The notes below the pieces were generated by a model. The model ran no database searches, was not told the origin of the DNA, and was given only the letters and a program-made list of their open reading frames with translations. Made by a program: the position numbers and the translations under genes. This document shows, piece by piece, positions 17,074-26,203 of a DNA stretch of 64,000 nt (position 1 is its first letter; each line of letters starts with the position of its first letter). Location: assembly GCF_002556635.1 (NCBI RefSeq), contig NZ_MWMO01000011.1:94455-158454 (forward strand). Reading direction: 5' to 3'. The stretch comes from Novosphingobium sp. PC22D (GTDB taxonomy: Bacteria > Pseudomonadota > Alphaproteobacteria > Sphingomonadales > Sphingomonadaceae).

Positions 17074-17170
17074 CAGAGCGAGAGGAAGGCCGGGACGGGT
17101 TTGAGCCCGTCCGGTCGAGAGAGAGCGCCGGGCCGGCTCGTCCGTCTCCCGCTCTTTCGAGGTGATCCCC
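17074..17170 (+). ncRNA. 5' leader of the methyltransferase-helicase gene (leader family copy 4)
   Basis: After the shared box CAGAGCGAGAGGAAGGCCGG, GGACGGG pairs with CCCGTCC around TTTGAG (17093-17112). GAGAGAGAGCG can then pair with CGCTCTTTC near 17150. GAGGTG precedes the ATG. Confidence 0.5.
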
Positions 17171-20100
17171 ATGCTTCATGCTTCCATTCCGGCGGCCGCT
17201 CCGGCCGCGCCCCTTGCGCCGACGTCCGGCCTTGCGCCCGCTACCGCCATTCTCGCGGCTGCGGAACGACTCCTCCCGCATATCGAACAGGGACGCGCGA
17301 TCGACGCCGCCATCCTGCGCTCCGCCATGGAGCAGGCCTTTGGCGCGTCTGACGCCAGCGGCGCCTGGGACTGGAAATCGGCCTATGACGCCTGCGAGGC
17401 AGCGACCGTCCTGTTCCTCCGCAAATACGGCAAGGCGCTCTTCCGCAAAGCCGCATCTCCGGCTGCACGGCTCACCGCGCTGTCCAAGATCGAGAGCTTG
17501 CTCCCGACCCACACACGCCGCTCCGAGGAGGCCCAGGCCTTCCAGCAATTCTCGACACCGATCCCGCTCGGCCTTGCGGCGGTCACCGCCGCATCGATCA
17601 CGCCTGCGGATCGCGTGCTGGAGCCGTCGGCCGGCACGGGCTTGCTTGCCGCACTCGCCTACGTCGCCGGCGCTGGCCTTTCTCTTAACGAGCTGGCCGA
17701 GACCCGGGCCGATTTGCTGGCAGCGCTTTTTCCGGCAGTCGCCGTGACGCGCTTCGACGCCGCCCAGATCGACGATCATCTCGATCGCGCCGCCGTCCCC
17801 AGCGTCGTCATCATGAATCCGCCGTTCTCGGTCATGGCGAACGTCTCCGGGCGCGTCGCCGACGCCGCCTATCGCCACCTTGCCTCGGCGCTGGCGCGGC
17901 TCGCGCCGGGCGGCCGTCTGGTCGCCATCACCGGCGCGAGTTTCTCGCCCGAGCTACCGACCTGGCGGGACAGCTTCGTCCGGTTGCAGGAGCGTGGCCG
18001 CGTCGTGTTCACCGCGGCGATCGCGGGCTCGGTCTATGCCAAGCACGGCACGACCATCGAGACGCGGCTGACCGTCATCGACAAGGCGCAGGCCGAGGAT
18101 GCCGAGCGCTTCCCCCCATCCCCTGGTATCGCGCCGGACGTGGCGACGCTGCTCGCCTGGATCGAGCAGGACGTGCCGCCACGCATGGCCGTCGCGCTGC
18201 CAAAGATCGCGCCTGCCGTCACACCGCGCACCGTGCGCGGCTATCTCACCCGGGCCGCATCCGCCGCACCCGTCCGCCGCATCACGCAAGTCGAGGGCGT
18301 GCCGCTCGACTATGAGACCGTCGACTGGACGCCGCCCGAGGGCGGCCGCCTGTCGGACTCGATCTACGAGCCCTATGCGCTCCAGTCGATCCGCATACCG
18401 GACGCTCAGCCGCATCCGACCAAGCTCGTGCAATCGGCCTCCATGGCCTCGGTTGCGCCTCCCAAGCCGAGCTACCGGCCGTTGCTTCCCCATCCCATCG
18501 TCACCGAGGGCGTCCTTTCCGACGCCCAGCTCGAGACGCTGATCTATGCCGGCGAAGCCCATGGCGACTATCTCGCCGGCGCCTGGACGGTGGACGAGAC
18601 CGGCGACCTCGTCACCGCCGCGCCCGACGACGCACCGAACGCCGTCCGCTTTCGCCGTGGCTTCATGCTTGGCGACGGCACCGGCGCCGGCAAGGGCCGC
18701 CAGTCGGCCAGCATCATCCTCGACAACTGGCTCCAGGGTCGGCGCAAGGCCGTCTGGATTTCCAAGTCGGACAAGCTGCTCGAAGACGCGCAGAGGGACT
18801 GGTCAGCCGTGGGGATGGAGCGGCTACTGGTTACGCCGCTGTCCCGGTTCCCGCAGGGCACTCCGATCCGGCTCAACGAAGGCGTCCTATTCACCACCTA
18901 CGCTACGCTACGGTCCGACGACCGTGGGGAGAAGCTTTCGCGCGTCAAGCAAATCGTCGAGTGGTTGGGCTCCGATTTCGACGGAGTGATCATTTTCGAC
19001 GAAAGCCACGCGATGCAGAACGCCGGCGGCGGCAAGGGAGAACGGGGCGATGTTGCCCCCTCGCAGCAGGGCCGTGCGGGGCTCAGGCTCCAGCACTTGC
19101 TGCCGAACGCTCGCGTCGTCTATGTCTCGGCGACCGGCGCGACCACCGTCCACAATCTCGCTTATGCCCAGCGGCTCGGCCTGTGGGGCGGCGACGATTT
19201 CCCCTTCGCCAATCGCGCCGAGTTCGTCGAGGCAGTGGAGAATGGCGGTGTCGCGGCCATGGAGGTGCTCGCCCGCGACCTGCGCGCGCTCGGCCTCTAC
19301 ACGGCCCGATCGCTCTCCTATGACGGCGTCGAATATGAATTGGTCGAGCACAAGCTCACACCCGAGCAGACCCGCATCTACGATGCCTATGCCGGCGCCT
19401 TCGCCATCATCCACAATCATCTCGATGCGGCGATGCAGGCCGCCAACATCACCGGCGACAGCGGCACGCTGAACCGTCAGGCCAAGTCGGCCGCGCGCTC
19501 GGCCTTCGAGAGCGCCAAACAGCGCTTCTTCGGCCATCTGCTGACCAGCATGAAGACCCCGACGCTGATCCGCTCGATCGAACAGGACCTCGCCGACGGA
19601 CACAGCGCCGTCATCCAGATCGTCTCGACCGGCGAAGCCCTGATGGAGCGGCGACTGGCCGAAATCCCGACCGAGGAATGGAACGACGTCAGGACGGACA
19701 TTACGCCTCGTGAGTACGTCCTAGGGTATCTCCAGCACTCGTTCCCTGTGCAACTCTATGAGCCGTTCTCCGACAGCGAGGGCAATCTCTCCTCGCGGCC
19801 GGTCTTCAGGGACGGCCAGCCCGTCGAAAGCCGGGAAGCCGTCGCCCGCCGCGACGAGCTGATCGAGCGACTGGCATCGCTTGAGCCTGTTCCCGGCGCC
19901 CTCGATCAGATCGTCCAGCGCTTCGGCACCGATATCGTCGCCGAGGTCACCGGCCGGTCGCGCCGCGTGGTGCGCAAGGGCAAGCGCCTTGCGGTCGAGA
20001 ACCGGGCGGCGTCGGCCAATCTCGCCGAGGCAGCCGCCTTCATGGACGACCAGAAGCGCATCCTCGTCTTCTCGGATGCGGGCGGCACGGGACGCAGCTA

Positions 20101-21493
20101 TCACGCCGATCTCGCTGCCCGTAATCAGCGCCTGCGCATCCACTATCTGCTGGAGCCGGGCTGGAAGGCCGATGCCGCGATCCAGGGTCTTGGCCGCACC
20201 AATCGCACCAATCAGGCGCAGCCGCCACTGTTCCGGCCGATCGCCACCGATGTGAAGGCGGAGAAGCGCTTCCTCTCGACGATCGCGCGCCGTCTCGACA
20301 CGCTCGGCGCCATCACGCGCGGGCAGCGCCAGACCGGAGGCCAGGGCCTATTCCGGCCCGAGGACAATCTGGAAAGTCCATACGCCCGCGATGCGCTGCG
20401 CCAGCTCTACCTGCTGCTCGTCCGCAATAAGGTCGGGGGTTGCACGCTCGATCGCTTCGAGCGGGCGACCGGACTGAAGCTCATGGACGTTAATGGCATC
20501 AAGGACGAGCTTCCGCCGATCACCACTTTCCTCAACCGCCTCCTGGCGCTCACCATCGAGCTTCAGGGCATTCTCTTCACGGCGTTCGAGCAGCTCCTGA
20601 CGGCAAAGGTCGAAGGCGCGATCCGCAGCGGCGTCTATGACGTGGGCCTGGAGACGCTTCAGGCCGAGAGCTTCGCCGTCACCGACAGCCAGGTCATCCA
20701 TACCCATCCGGGCACCGGCGCCGAGACCCGGCTGCTCACCATCACCCGGCGCGAACGCAATCGGCCGACCGCTCTCGCCGACGCGCTCGACCATCTCTCC
20801 GATCCACGCGCACGGCTGCTGGTCAACGGTCGCTCCGGCCGCGCCGCCGTGCAGGTTCCCGCCCCGTCGATCATGCTCGACGATGGCGAGATCGAGCGCC
20901 GCATCTGCCTCATCCGCCCGATGGAACAGCACTTTGCCCCGCTGCGCATGATGGGCGAGACCCACTGGGAAGAGACTGATCGGACCGCCTTCGCCGCCGC
21001 ATGGTCGGCGGAGCTAAACGACGTGCCGGAATTCTCGGACAGCACCATCCATGTCGTCGCCGGCCTGCTGTTGCCGATCTGGAAGCGCCTGCCGAACGAG
21101 TCGACGCGCGTCTATCGGCTCCAGACGGATGCCGGTGAGCGCATCATCGGCCGCCGCGTCTCGCCCGCCTGGGCGACGAACGCCACGACGAAGGGGGCCG
21201 CGTCGCTGGCACCGGAGCAGGCGTTCGCAGCACTCATGGACGGCAAGACGACGATCGATCTGATCGAAGGGCTTCAGCTTCGCCGGTCTCGCGTCATGAG
21301 CGCCCATCGCCTCGAGCTGACCGGCTTCACCGAAGCGATGCGGGACCGGCTGCGTGCCTATGGCCTGTTCAGCGAGATCATCTCGTGGAAGCTGCGCTTC
21401 TTCGTTCCGGTTGATGCCAGCGGCCCTACGGTGCTGGCCAAGCTGCTCGACACCTATCCGGTGGCCCGCATCTCCGATCGGGAGGCTGCATGA
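17171..21493 (+). CDS. Fused adenine methyltransferase-like / Strawberry-notch helicase
   Basis: This very large protein (1440 aa) has an N-terminal SAM-dependent methyltransferase-like domain: LEPSAGTG near residue 151 and the catalytic-type NPPF near 217. The middle holds a Strawberry-notch N-terminal NTPase with Walker A GDGTGAGKGRQ near residue 500 and DESH near 610, and is followed by the matching helicase C domain with LGRTNRTNQ near 1006. Proteins of this design occur on alphaproteobacterial plasmids and ICEs; suggested roles are DNA modification, anti-restriction or defence, none proven. I chose the ATG at 17171 over an in-frame GTG three codons earlier. The Toprim gene overlaps its end. 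Confidence 0.88.
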   Translation: MLHASIPAAAPAAPLAPTSGLAPATAILAAAERLLPHIEQGRAIDAAILRSAMEQAFGASDASGAWDWKSAYDACEAATVLFLRKYGKALFRKAASPAARLTALSKIESLLPTHTRRSEEAQAFQQFSTPIPLGLAAVTAASITPADRVLEPSAGTGLLAALAYVAGAGLSLNELAETRADLLAALFPAVAVTRFDAAQIDDHLDRAAVPSVVIMNPPFSVMANVSGRVADAAYRHLASALARLAPGGRLVAITGASFSPELPTWRDSFVRLQERGRVVFTAAIAGSVYAKHGTTIETRLTVIDKAQAEDAERFPPSPGIAPDVATLLAWIEQDVPPRMAVALPKIAPAVTPRTVRGYLTRAASAAPVRRITQVEGVPLDYETVDWTPPEGGRLSDSIYEPYALQSIRIPDAQPHPTKLVQSASMASVAPPKPSYRPLLPHPIVTEGVLSDAQLETLIYAGEAHGDYLAGAWTVDETGDLVTAAPDDAPNAVRFRRGFMLGDGTGAGKGRQSASIILDNWLQGRRKAVWISKSDKLLEDAQRDWSAVGMERLLVTPLSRFPQGTPIRLNEGVLFTTYATLRSDDRGEKLSRVKQIVEWLGSDFDGVIIFDESHAMQNAGGGKGERGDVAPSQQGRAGLRLQHLLPNARVVYVSATGATTVHNLAYAQRLGLWGGDDFPFANRAEFVEAVENGGVAAMEVLARDLRALGLYTARSLSYDGVEYELVEHKLTPEQTRIYDAYAGAFAIIHNHLDAAMQAANITGDSGTLNRQAKSAARSAFESAKQRFFGHLLTSMKTPTLIRSIEQDLADGHSAVIQIVSTGEALMERRLAEIPTEEWNDVRTDITPREYVLGYLQHSFPVQLYEPFSDSEGNLSSRPVFRDGQPVESREAVARRDELIERLASLEPVPGALDQIVQRFGTDIVAEVTGRSRRVVRKGKRLAVENRAASANLAEAAAFMDDQKRILVFSDAGGTGRSYHADLAARNQRLRIHYLLEPGWKADAAIQGLGRTNRTNQAQPPLFRPIATDVKAEKRFLSTIARRLDTLGAITRGQRQTGGQGLFRPEDNLESPYARDALRQLYLLLVRNKVGGCTLDRFERATGLKLMDVNGIKDELPPITTFLNRLLALTIELQGILFTAFEQLLTAKVEGAIRSGVYDVGLETLQAESFAVTDSQVIHTHPGTGAETRLLTITRRERNRPTALADALDHLSDPRARLLVNGRSGRAAVQVPAPSIMLDDGEIERRICLIRPMEQHFAPLRMMGETHWEETDRTAFAAAWSAELNDVPEFSDSTIHVVAGLLLPIWKRLPNESTRVYRLQTDAGERIIGRRVSPAWATNATTKGAASLAPEQAFAALMDGKTTIDLIEGLQLRRSRVMSAHRLELTGFTEAMRDRLRAYGLFSEIISWKLRFFVPVDASGPTVLAKLLDTYPVARISDREAA

Positions 21494-22530
21494 TGCCTCG
21501 TCAGGACGCTTCCGATCTCGCGCACCGTCTCGGCCGTCAGGCCGAGGCGGTGTGCCGCCACTATCTGTCGAGCGGGCGGCGCGAGGGCCGCTACTGGCTG
21601 GTCGGCGATGTGCGCAACACGCCGGGCCGCTCCATGTATGTGCGGCTCAAGGATTCGCCCAAAGGCCCTGCGGGGAAGTGGACCGACGCCGCCACCGGCG
21701 AGCATGGCGATCTCCTCGACGTCATCCGCGAAAGCTTTGGCCTGGTCGACTTCAAGGACGTCGCCGACGAAGCACGGACCTTCCTCAGCATGCCACCGCC
21801 CCAGCCAGGAGCCCGCGAGCACCAGCGGCAGAGCCCGGCGCCGCACGGCTCGCCCGAGGCCGCCCGTCGCCTGATCGCCATGTCGCAGATGATCACCGGC
21901 ACGCTCGTGCAATCGTATCTGCGCGAACGCGGCATTACGGATTTACGCGGAACCGGAAGCCTGCATTTCCACCCGCGTTGCTACTACCGGCCCGACGAGC
22001 ATTCCCCGACCGAGACGTGGCCCGCAATGATCGCGGCCGTGACCGACCTGCGCGATCGGATCACCGGGGCGCATCGCACCTGGCTCGATCCACGGCGCAA
22101 GGACAAGGCGCCTCTCGACACGCCGAGACGGGCGATGGGCGATCTTCTCGGCAATGCAGTCCGCTTCGGCCATGGCAGCGAAGTAATGGCGGCCGGCGAA
22201 GGCATCGAAACGGTACTGTCGATCCGACAGGTCTTGCCCGACATGCCAATGATGGCGGCGCTCTCGGCAGCCCATCTCGCCGCCATCCTGTTCCCGGACA
22301 CATTGCGGCGGCTCTACATCCTTCGCGACAACGATCCGGCGGGCGACGGTGCGCGCGACAGTCTCGTCGAAAGGGCGAACGCGGCCGGGATCGAAGCGAT
22401 CGTGATCTCGCCCCAGCTCGGCGACTTCAACGAGGATCTCCGCGCGTTTGGCCGCGACACCCTCCGCAGCCAGACACGGGTCCAGATCGGGCCGCAGGAC
22501 GTCGCACGTTTTATGGCGTTAGCGGCATAG
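21490..22530 (+). CDS. Toprim-domain primase-like protein
   Basis: The 346-aa protein has an N-terminal DUF7146-like part (YWLVGDVRNTPGRSMYVRL; KWTDAATGEHGDLLDVI) and a C-terminal Toprim domain with AAGEGIETVLS, then LYILRDNDPAGDGA, giving the Glu and DxD metal ligands. Such proteins resemble mobile-element primases (DnaG-related) but lack a zinc-binding domain of classic length. It starts at ATGATG just after GGAGG and overlaps the helicase stop, so the two are co-translated. This suggests a joint DNA-processing role. Confidence 0.83.
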   Translation: MMPRQDASDLAHRLGRQAEAVCRHYLSSGRREGRYWLVGDVRNTPGRSMYVRLKDSPKGPAGKWTDAATGEHGDLLDVIRESFGLVDFKDVADEARTFLSMPPPQPGAREHQRQSPAPHGSPEAARRLIAMSQMITGTLVQSYLRERGITDLRGTGSLHFHPRCYYRPDEHSPTETWPAMIAAVTDLRDRITGAHRTWLDPRRKDKAPLDTPRRAMGDLLGNAVRFGHGSEVMAAGEGIETVLSIRQVLPDMPMMAALSAAHLAAILFPDTLRRLYILRDNDPAGDGARDSLVERANAAGIEAIVISPQLGDFNEDLRAFGRDTLRSQTRVQIGPQDVARFMALAA

Positions 22531-22827
22531 CCGGCAGGAAGGATTGCGGCGCGTCATCGACGTGCCGCGTCCGGATGCATCGTTCCGTCAGAGAGGACCG
22601 CGCCTCGGCCTTCTAGAGGGCGATCGGCCCACAAGCCGGCCAGCCAGGCAATGGCGGCGGCCGACTATTTTCCGGCGCGGCCTAAAGGCCGCTTTCCATC
22701 GCGAGGCAAAATAGCCGGCCTTAGCCATCGAGCCCTGCGCTTGCGCTCCGGGTGCCCGGCCGTCCGGCCCGTGGGCTTCGTCGCCATGAAGGCCGCGACG
22801 GTCGCGGTCCTATCGACGGAGCATCCC
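22531..22827. other. Intergenic region with hairpins, no convincing gene
   Basis: The frame of the next gene is open through much of this stretch, but composition and a strong GGAG before the ATG at 22828 argue for a leader. CCGCGAC can pair with a nearby GTCGCGG around 22795-22809, and further GC-rich inverted repeats precede it. Confidence 0.5.
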
Positions 22828-23751
22828 ATGGACACGCACGACGACTTCGAACCTCATCACGAATCCTCACCCACCGACCATGTCCTCAACGAACTTCAGC
22901 TCCACGGCTACCGGCCTTTCGCCGACGAACCGGATCAGCGGCTTCTGCCCGATGGCAACGCAGTGGCGGGCGCCGTTGCCGACATCTTCGACGCCCTGAT
23001 CGGGACACTGGAAGATACACGCCTCGAACCCGACCTCGACGATCTACTCTGGTCGACGGTCAATCTCTTCCAACGGGCGACCGAACGGATCGGACGCGAG
23101 CTGGACGACAATGAGCAGGCCCAGAAGCGCGGGCAGCGCGAACAGGACGGCAGCGAGGTCAAGTCGGTCGAGCTCGAACGCCTGATCGCCGAGGGCAAGA
23201 CCCTGATCGAACGCCAGAACGCCTTCGAGTTGATGCGCGACCAGGCCGCCGAACACTATGAACGCCAGATCGGCAAAGTCTGGCTCCCGCGCAGCGGGTC
23301 GAAGGTCAACCATCGCAATCTCACCTCGGCGATGATCGACAGCCGCGATTTCCTGATGGCGAAGAAGCGCGCCGAGCAGGAGGTGCTTCTGCCCCCCGGA
23401 CCAAAAATCGTCGTCACCGGCGGGCTGGACTTCAACGATCACCGCCTGATCTGGGCCAAGCTCGATCAGGTGCATCACAAGCACCCCGACATGGTGCTGG
23501 TCCACGGCAAGTCGCCCAAGGGCGCACCGAAGATCGCCTCCCTGTGGGCGACGAACCGCAACGTGCCTCAGATCGGCTTCGCCCCCGACTGGGCCAAGCA
23601 TGGCCGCGCCGCACCCTTCAAACGCAATGACGAGATGCTGGAGATCATGCCCAAGGGCGTGCTGCACTTCCCGGGCAACGGCATCGACGACAACCTCGCC
23701 GACAAGGCCAAGAAGCTCGGCATTCCGGTTTGGAAGCACGGCGGCGCGTGA
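22828..23751 (+). CDS. DUF2493 / SLOG-superfamily (YspA-like) protein
   Basis: The 307-aa protein has a helical N-terminal half (about residues 40-170) and a C-terminal DUF2493 domain with KIVVTGGLDFNDHRLIW and MVLVHGKSPKGAPKIASLWA. This belongs to the SLOG nucleotide-binding superfamily, whose members are thought to bind or cleave nucleotide signals; several act in defence systems. The start ATG follows GGAGCATCCC. It has its own leader and is not overlapped by other genes. Confidence 0.8.
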   Translation: MDTHDDFEPHHESSPTDHVLNELQLHGYRPFADEPDQRLLPDGNAVAGAVADIFDALIGTLEDTRLEPDLDDLLWSTVNLFQRATERIGRELDDNEQAQKRGQREQDGSEVKSVELERLIAEGKTLIERQNAFELMRDQAAEHYERQIGKVWLPRSGSKVNHRNLTSAMIDSRDFLMAKKRAEQEVLLPPGPKIVVTGGLDFNDHRLIWAKLDQVHHKHPDMVLVHGKSPKGAPKIASLWATNRNVPQIGFAPDWAKHGRAAPFKRNDEMLEIMPKGVLHFPGNGIDDNLADKAKKLGIPVWKHGGA

Positions 23752-23825
23752 GCGCCGCCGTCACCTCTCCGCAGATACTCTTATTCACGCAAAAGCGTAT
23801 CGGCGTATTTCCGCAGAATCGCATT

Positions 23826-24035
23826 TCAGTCCGGTTCGCCCGTTACGGCGATCCGGGCCGAACGTGCATAGTGGGCAAGCTCTGTGTCGTTCTCGATCAG
23901 CGCATCGAGCAACGCTTTCATGTCCGCCTGGTCGGAGGAAGACTGAAACGGACCCGGCTGACGTTCGATGGCCAGCACGGCGATTGCGAGCGCCTTTTTC
24001 ACGAGATGCAGGTCCCTTCCGGTGAATTCCGCCAT
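23826..24035 (-). CDS. Small helical protein of unknown function
   Basis: The 69-aa protein starts MAEFTGRDLHLVKKALAIAVLAIE at an ATG preceded by AAGGACCGGAG on the minus strand, and ends with a conserved-looking helix (DMKALLDALIENDTELAHYARSAR). It faces the DUF2493 gene convergently. The family is unknown. Confidence 0.6.
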   Translation of the reverse strand: MAEFTGRDLHLVKKALAIAVLAIERQPGPFQSSSDQADMKALLDALIENDTELAHYARSARIAVTGEPD

Positions 24036-24345
24036 CTCCGGTCCTTCGCGACTCCAAACCTCTGGCCGCCAACATAGCCGAAGTCTTGGCCTAGCAGGAC
24101 ATGGTGAGATCGCGACGGAGCAAGCGTCGTGGAAGGACGCAGGTCTCCTCACGCGAGAACCACCTCCGCCTATCAGCGCTGATCCTTGGTCCAGCCGCGG
24201 ACTTGTCGCCATCAACCCATAAAGGGTCGGCTATGCGAGCATGCCGCCGCTGCGGCTGCGCCTGCGCGGTGATTGCAGTCCACGGCCGAACACTTCGGGC
24301 GCCTGTCGGCAGGGGATGGTCCCCCGCTCCAGCAGGAGCCCAACA
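24036..24345. other. Intergenic region, no convincing gene
   Basis: Open frames here lack ribosome sites and coding character. The right part holds GC-rich inverted repeats (CGCCTGTCGGCAGGGG, then CCCCCG) and CAGGAGCC just before the next ATG, so it is probably promoter and leader DNA. Confidence 0.5.
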
Positions 24346-24513
24346 ATGTCCCTCAACGACGCTCACGCTTTCGCCTTCAGCCTCGCCACCACCCTGATGG
24401 CCGCCATCGTCATCTTCCAGGCCGGCGACGGCACCCTCTCGGTGACGCCTGCCAGCGAATATGACGGCGACGCCTCGGAGATCATCCATGAGATAGATCC
24501 CTTCGCCCCGTAA
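24346..24513 (+). CDS. Small single-membrane-segment protein
   Basis: The 55-aa protein has one hydrophobic segment (AFSLATTLMAAIVIFQA) and an acidic C terminus (SEYDGDASEIIHEIDPF). CAGGAG lies nine bases before the ATG. No family is recognised. It may be a short membrane accessory protein of the element. Confidence 0.5.
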   Translation: MSLNDAHAFAFSLATTLMAAIVIFQAGDGTLSVTPASEYDGDASEIIHEIDPFAP

Positions 24514-24651
24514 GGAGCGCGATCCCACGCCGGGCGGAGATCGCCAGCGATTTCCGCTCCCGGCGCACGCGCATTTCGGCTATGGTCGCGGTGCGTCGTG
24601 GTGGTGGTGGAAGGCGCGGTCGTCAGACCTGAACGATTGGAGACCACCGCC

Positions 24652-25095
24652 ATGATCATCCTCGCCATTCTCGCATCCCTCGTCGCCATCGGCCTGCTCT
24701 GCTGGCTGTTGTTCACCCTGGCGGTCTTCGCGCTGCCCGCCTTCGTCGGCGTGACCGCCGGCGCATGGGCCCACGACAGCGGCGCCGGCATAGCCGGCGC
24801 TATCGTCGTCGGCGCGATCGCGGCCGCGATGACGCTCGTGATCGGGCACCTTCTGATCGCCTTCGTCCGTCCGATGTGGCTGAAGCTCGTCGTGGCGATC
24901 GCCTTCGTCGCCCCGGCGGCGATCGCGGGTTTCCACGCCACTCATGGCATCGTGAAGCATCTGATGCCGTCCGAGGCGTGGCAGATCGCCTTCTCGATCA
25001 TCGGCGCCGTCGCGGTCGGGATCACCGCTTTCGTTCGGGTCGCTGGAATGGCGACGACCCCAGGCCCATCCGGCCGGGATCTTGTTCAAGCCTGA
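24652..25095 (+). CDS. Multi-pass membrane protein of unknown function
   Basis: The 147-aa protein is almost entirely hydrophobic, with four or five predicted membrane segments, beginning MIILAILASLVAIGLLCWLL. TTGGAGACC precedes the ATG. No transport or enzyme motif is seen. Similar small membrane proteins occur in this position on related ICEs (from memory, unverified). Confidence 0.6.
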   Translation: MIILAILASLVAIGLLCWLLFTLAVFALPAFVGVTAGAWAHDSGAGIAGAIVVGAIAAAMTLVIGHLLIAFVRPMWLKLVVAIAFVAPAAIAGFHATHGIVKHLMPSEAWQIAFSIIGAVAVGITAFVRVAGMATTPGPSGRDLVQA

Positions 25096-25692
25096 CATTC
25101 GTCGTCGTCGTGGTTGCGGAGGACAGAGCAACGTGGCGAGCACCGCGTCCCGTCGCCTCCGAGATTGCGGATGAGCAGCGTGCTACGGACCGACAACCGT
25201 CCCTGAAAGCGACCCGCGTCAGAGCACTTGGGACAGCGCCGCCAGCGCGTCCGTTCTTGACCCGAAGGCAGAGGCCATTGCGGTAGCGATGAACGGAGAT
25301 GCAGGAGCGATGCCCTGTCGACGGGAGACGAAGCCGCTGAACCCTGCCGTGGCGCCGGCTTTTCGGTGCGGGAGGGCACCATTTTCTCCGTTGTCTGACC
25401 GTGCCTCGACCGCTCCAAACGGTCTCTCCAATGGCCTGATCTGGCTGAAGACCGGCTTCGCCTCGATCGCCTATGCCGCAACAGCCGCGTCAAACTTTCT
25501 TCCCCTGCCGGCTGCGCCGTCATTCCGCGCGCAACAAGAAAGCCCTCCTTGGCTGTCCAGCCCCATCCTCACCCCAGCGCGCAAGCGCGCCGAGGACCCC
25601 GAGCAAGGGGTGCGCCGTCGATCGCCTCCGGCCTGCCGATCGCCATCGAGACCGCATGGTGCGGGCTCGGGAACGGAAAACGGAGATTTACA
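25096..25692. other. 597-base intergenic region with leader hairpins
   Basis: No reading frame with a ribosome site and protein-like composition was found on either strand. The last 100 bases form likely leader hairpins of the DUF736 gene (CGCGC/GCGCG; ACCCC/GGGGT; GACCGCA/TGCGGG-type pairing). An AT-balanced stretch near 25470-25540 may contain the promoter. Confidence 0.5.
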
Positions 25693-26019
25693 ATGGCGAC
25701 CATCGGCACCTTCAAGAAGACCGGCTCGAACGAGTTCACCGGCGACATCGTCACCCTCAGCGTCCAGGCCAAGAACGTGCGCATCGTTCCCGACCAGCGC
25801 GCCACCGGCGAGAACGCCCCCAGCCACCGGGTCCTGGTCGGCCGCGCCGAGATCGGCGCCGCCTGGTCCAAGCGCTCCAACGAGGGTCGCGACTATCTGG
25901 GCCTCAAGCTCGACGATCCGAGCTTCAACGCCCCGATCTACGCCAACCTCTTCGACGACGAGGGCGAAGACACCTTCTCGCTGATCTGGTCCCGCCCCAA
26001 CGGCAGGCGCGCCGACTGA
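25693..26019 (+). CDS. DUF736 family protein (first of two)
   Basis: The 108-aa protein matches DUF736 throughout: MATIGTFKKTGSNEFTGDI, SVQAKNVRIVP, HRVLVGRAEIGAAW and YLGLKLDDPSFNAPIYANL. DUF736 proteins are ubiquitous on alphaproteobacterial plasmids and ICEs; the function is unknown, and their small beta fold suggests nucleic-acid or protein binding. ACGGAG lies before the ATG, and an intrinsic-terminator-like hairpin follows. The second copy is in the transfer operon at 31223. Confidence 0.88.
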   Translation: MATIGTFKKTGSNEFTGDIVTLSVQAKNVRIVPDQRATGENAPSHRVLVGRAEIGAAWSKRSNEGRDYLGLKLDDPSFNAPIYANLFDDEGEDTFSLIWSRPNGRRAD

Positions 26020-26030
26020 GGCTCCCCCGC

Positions 26031-26058
26031 AAGGCCCCGACCCAAAGGTCGGGGCCTT
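26031..26058 (+). terminator. Intrinsic-type terminator after DUF736 gene
   Basis: AAGGCCCCGACC pairs with GGTCGGGGCCTT across a CAAA loop, 12 bases after the stop codon. The T-tract is short (TTCATT), so the stem may act in both directions. Confidence 0.7.
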
Positions 26059-26145
26059 CATTCAGAACGACCGAATCAGTTTCACTGGATCGCTCCCTAG
26101 CGACGGAACCAGCAGCGCCTTTTGGCTCGCAAAATAAGCCAATAA

Positions 26146-26160
26146 CGACTATTATAGTCG
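26146..26160. promoter_or_regulatory. 15-bp palindromic operator, copy 3
   Basis: CGACTATTATAGTCG, here extended to 17 bases by flanking A and T, lies 43 bases before the XRE gene start. Its placement in the promoter of the only small HTH repressor nearby makes that protein the best candidate to bind all three copies. Confidence 0.75.
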
Positions 26161-26203
26161 TAGTTCTGGCGTGCGCGTAGGTCCGAGTGGGAGGTGATCA
26201 TGC

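Noticed and set aside
25086..25523. Minus-strand 145-codon frame in the gap before DUF736
   Set aside because: Arg/Ser-rich with no ribosome site or recognised motif.
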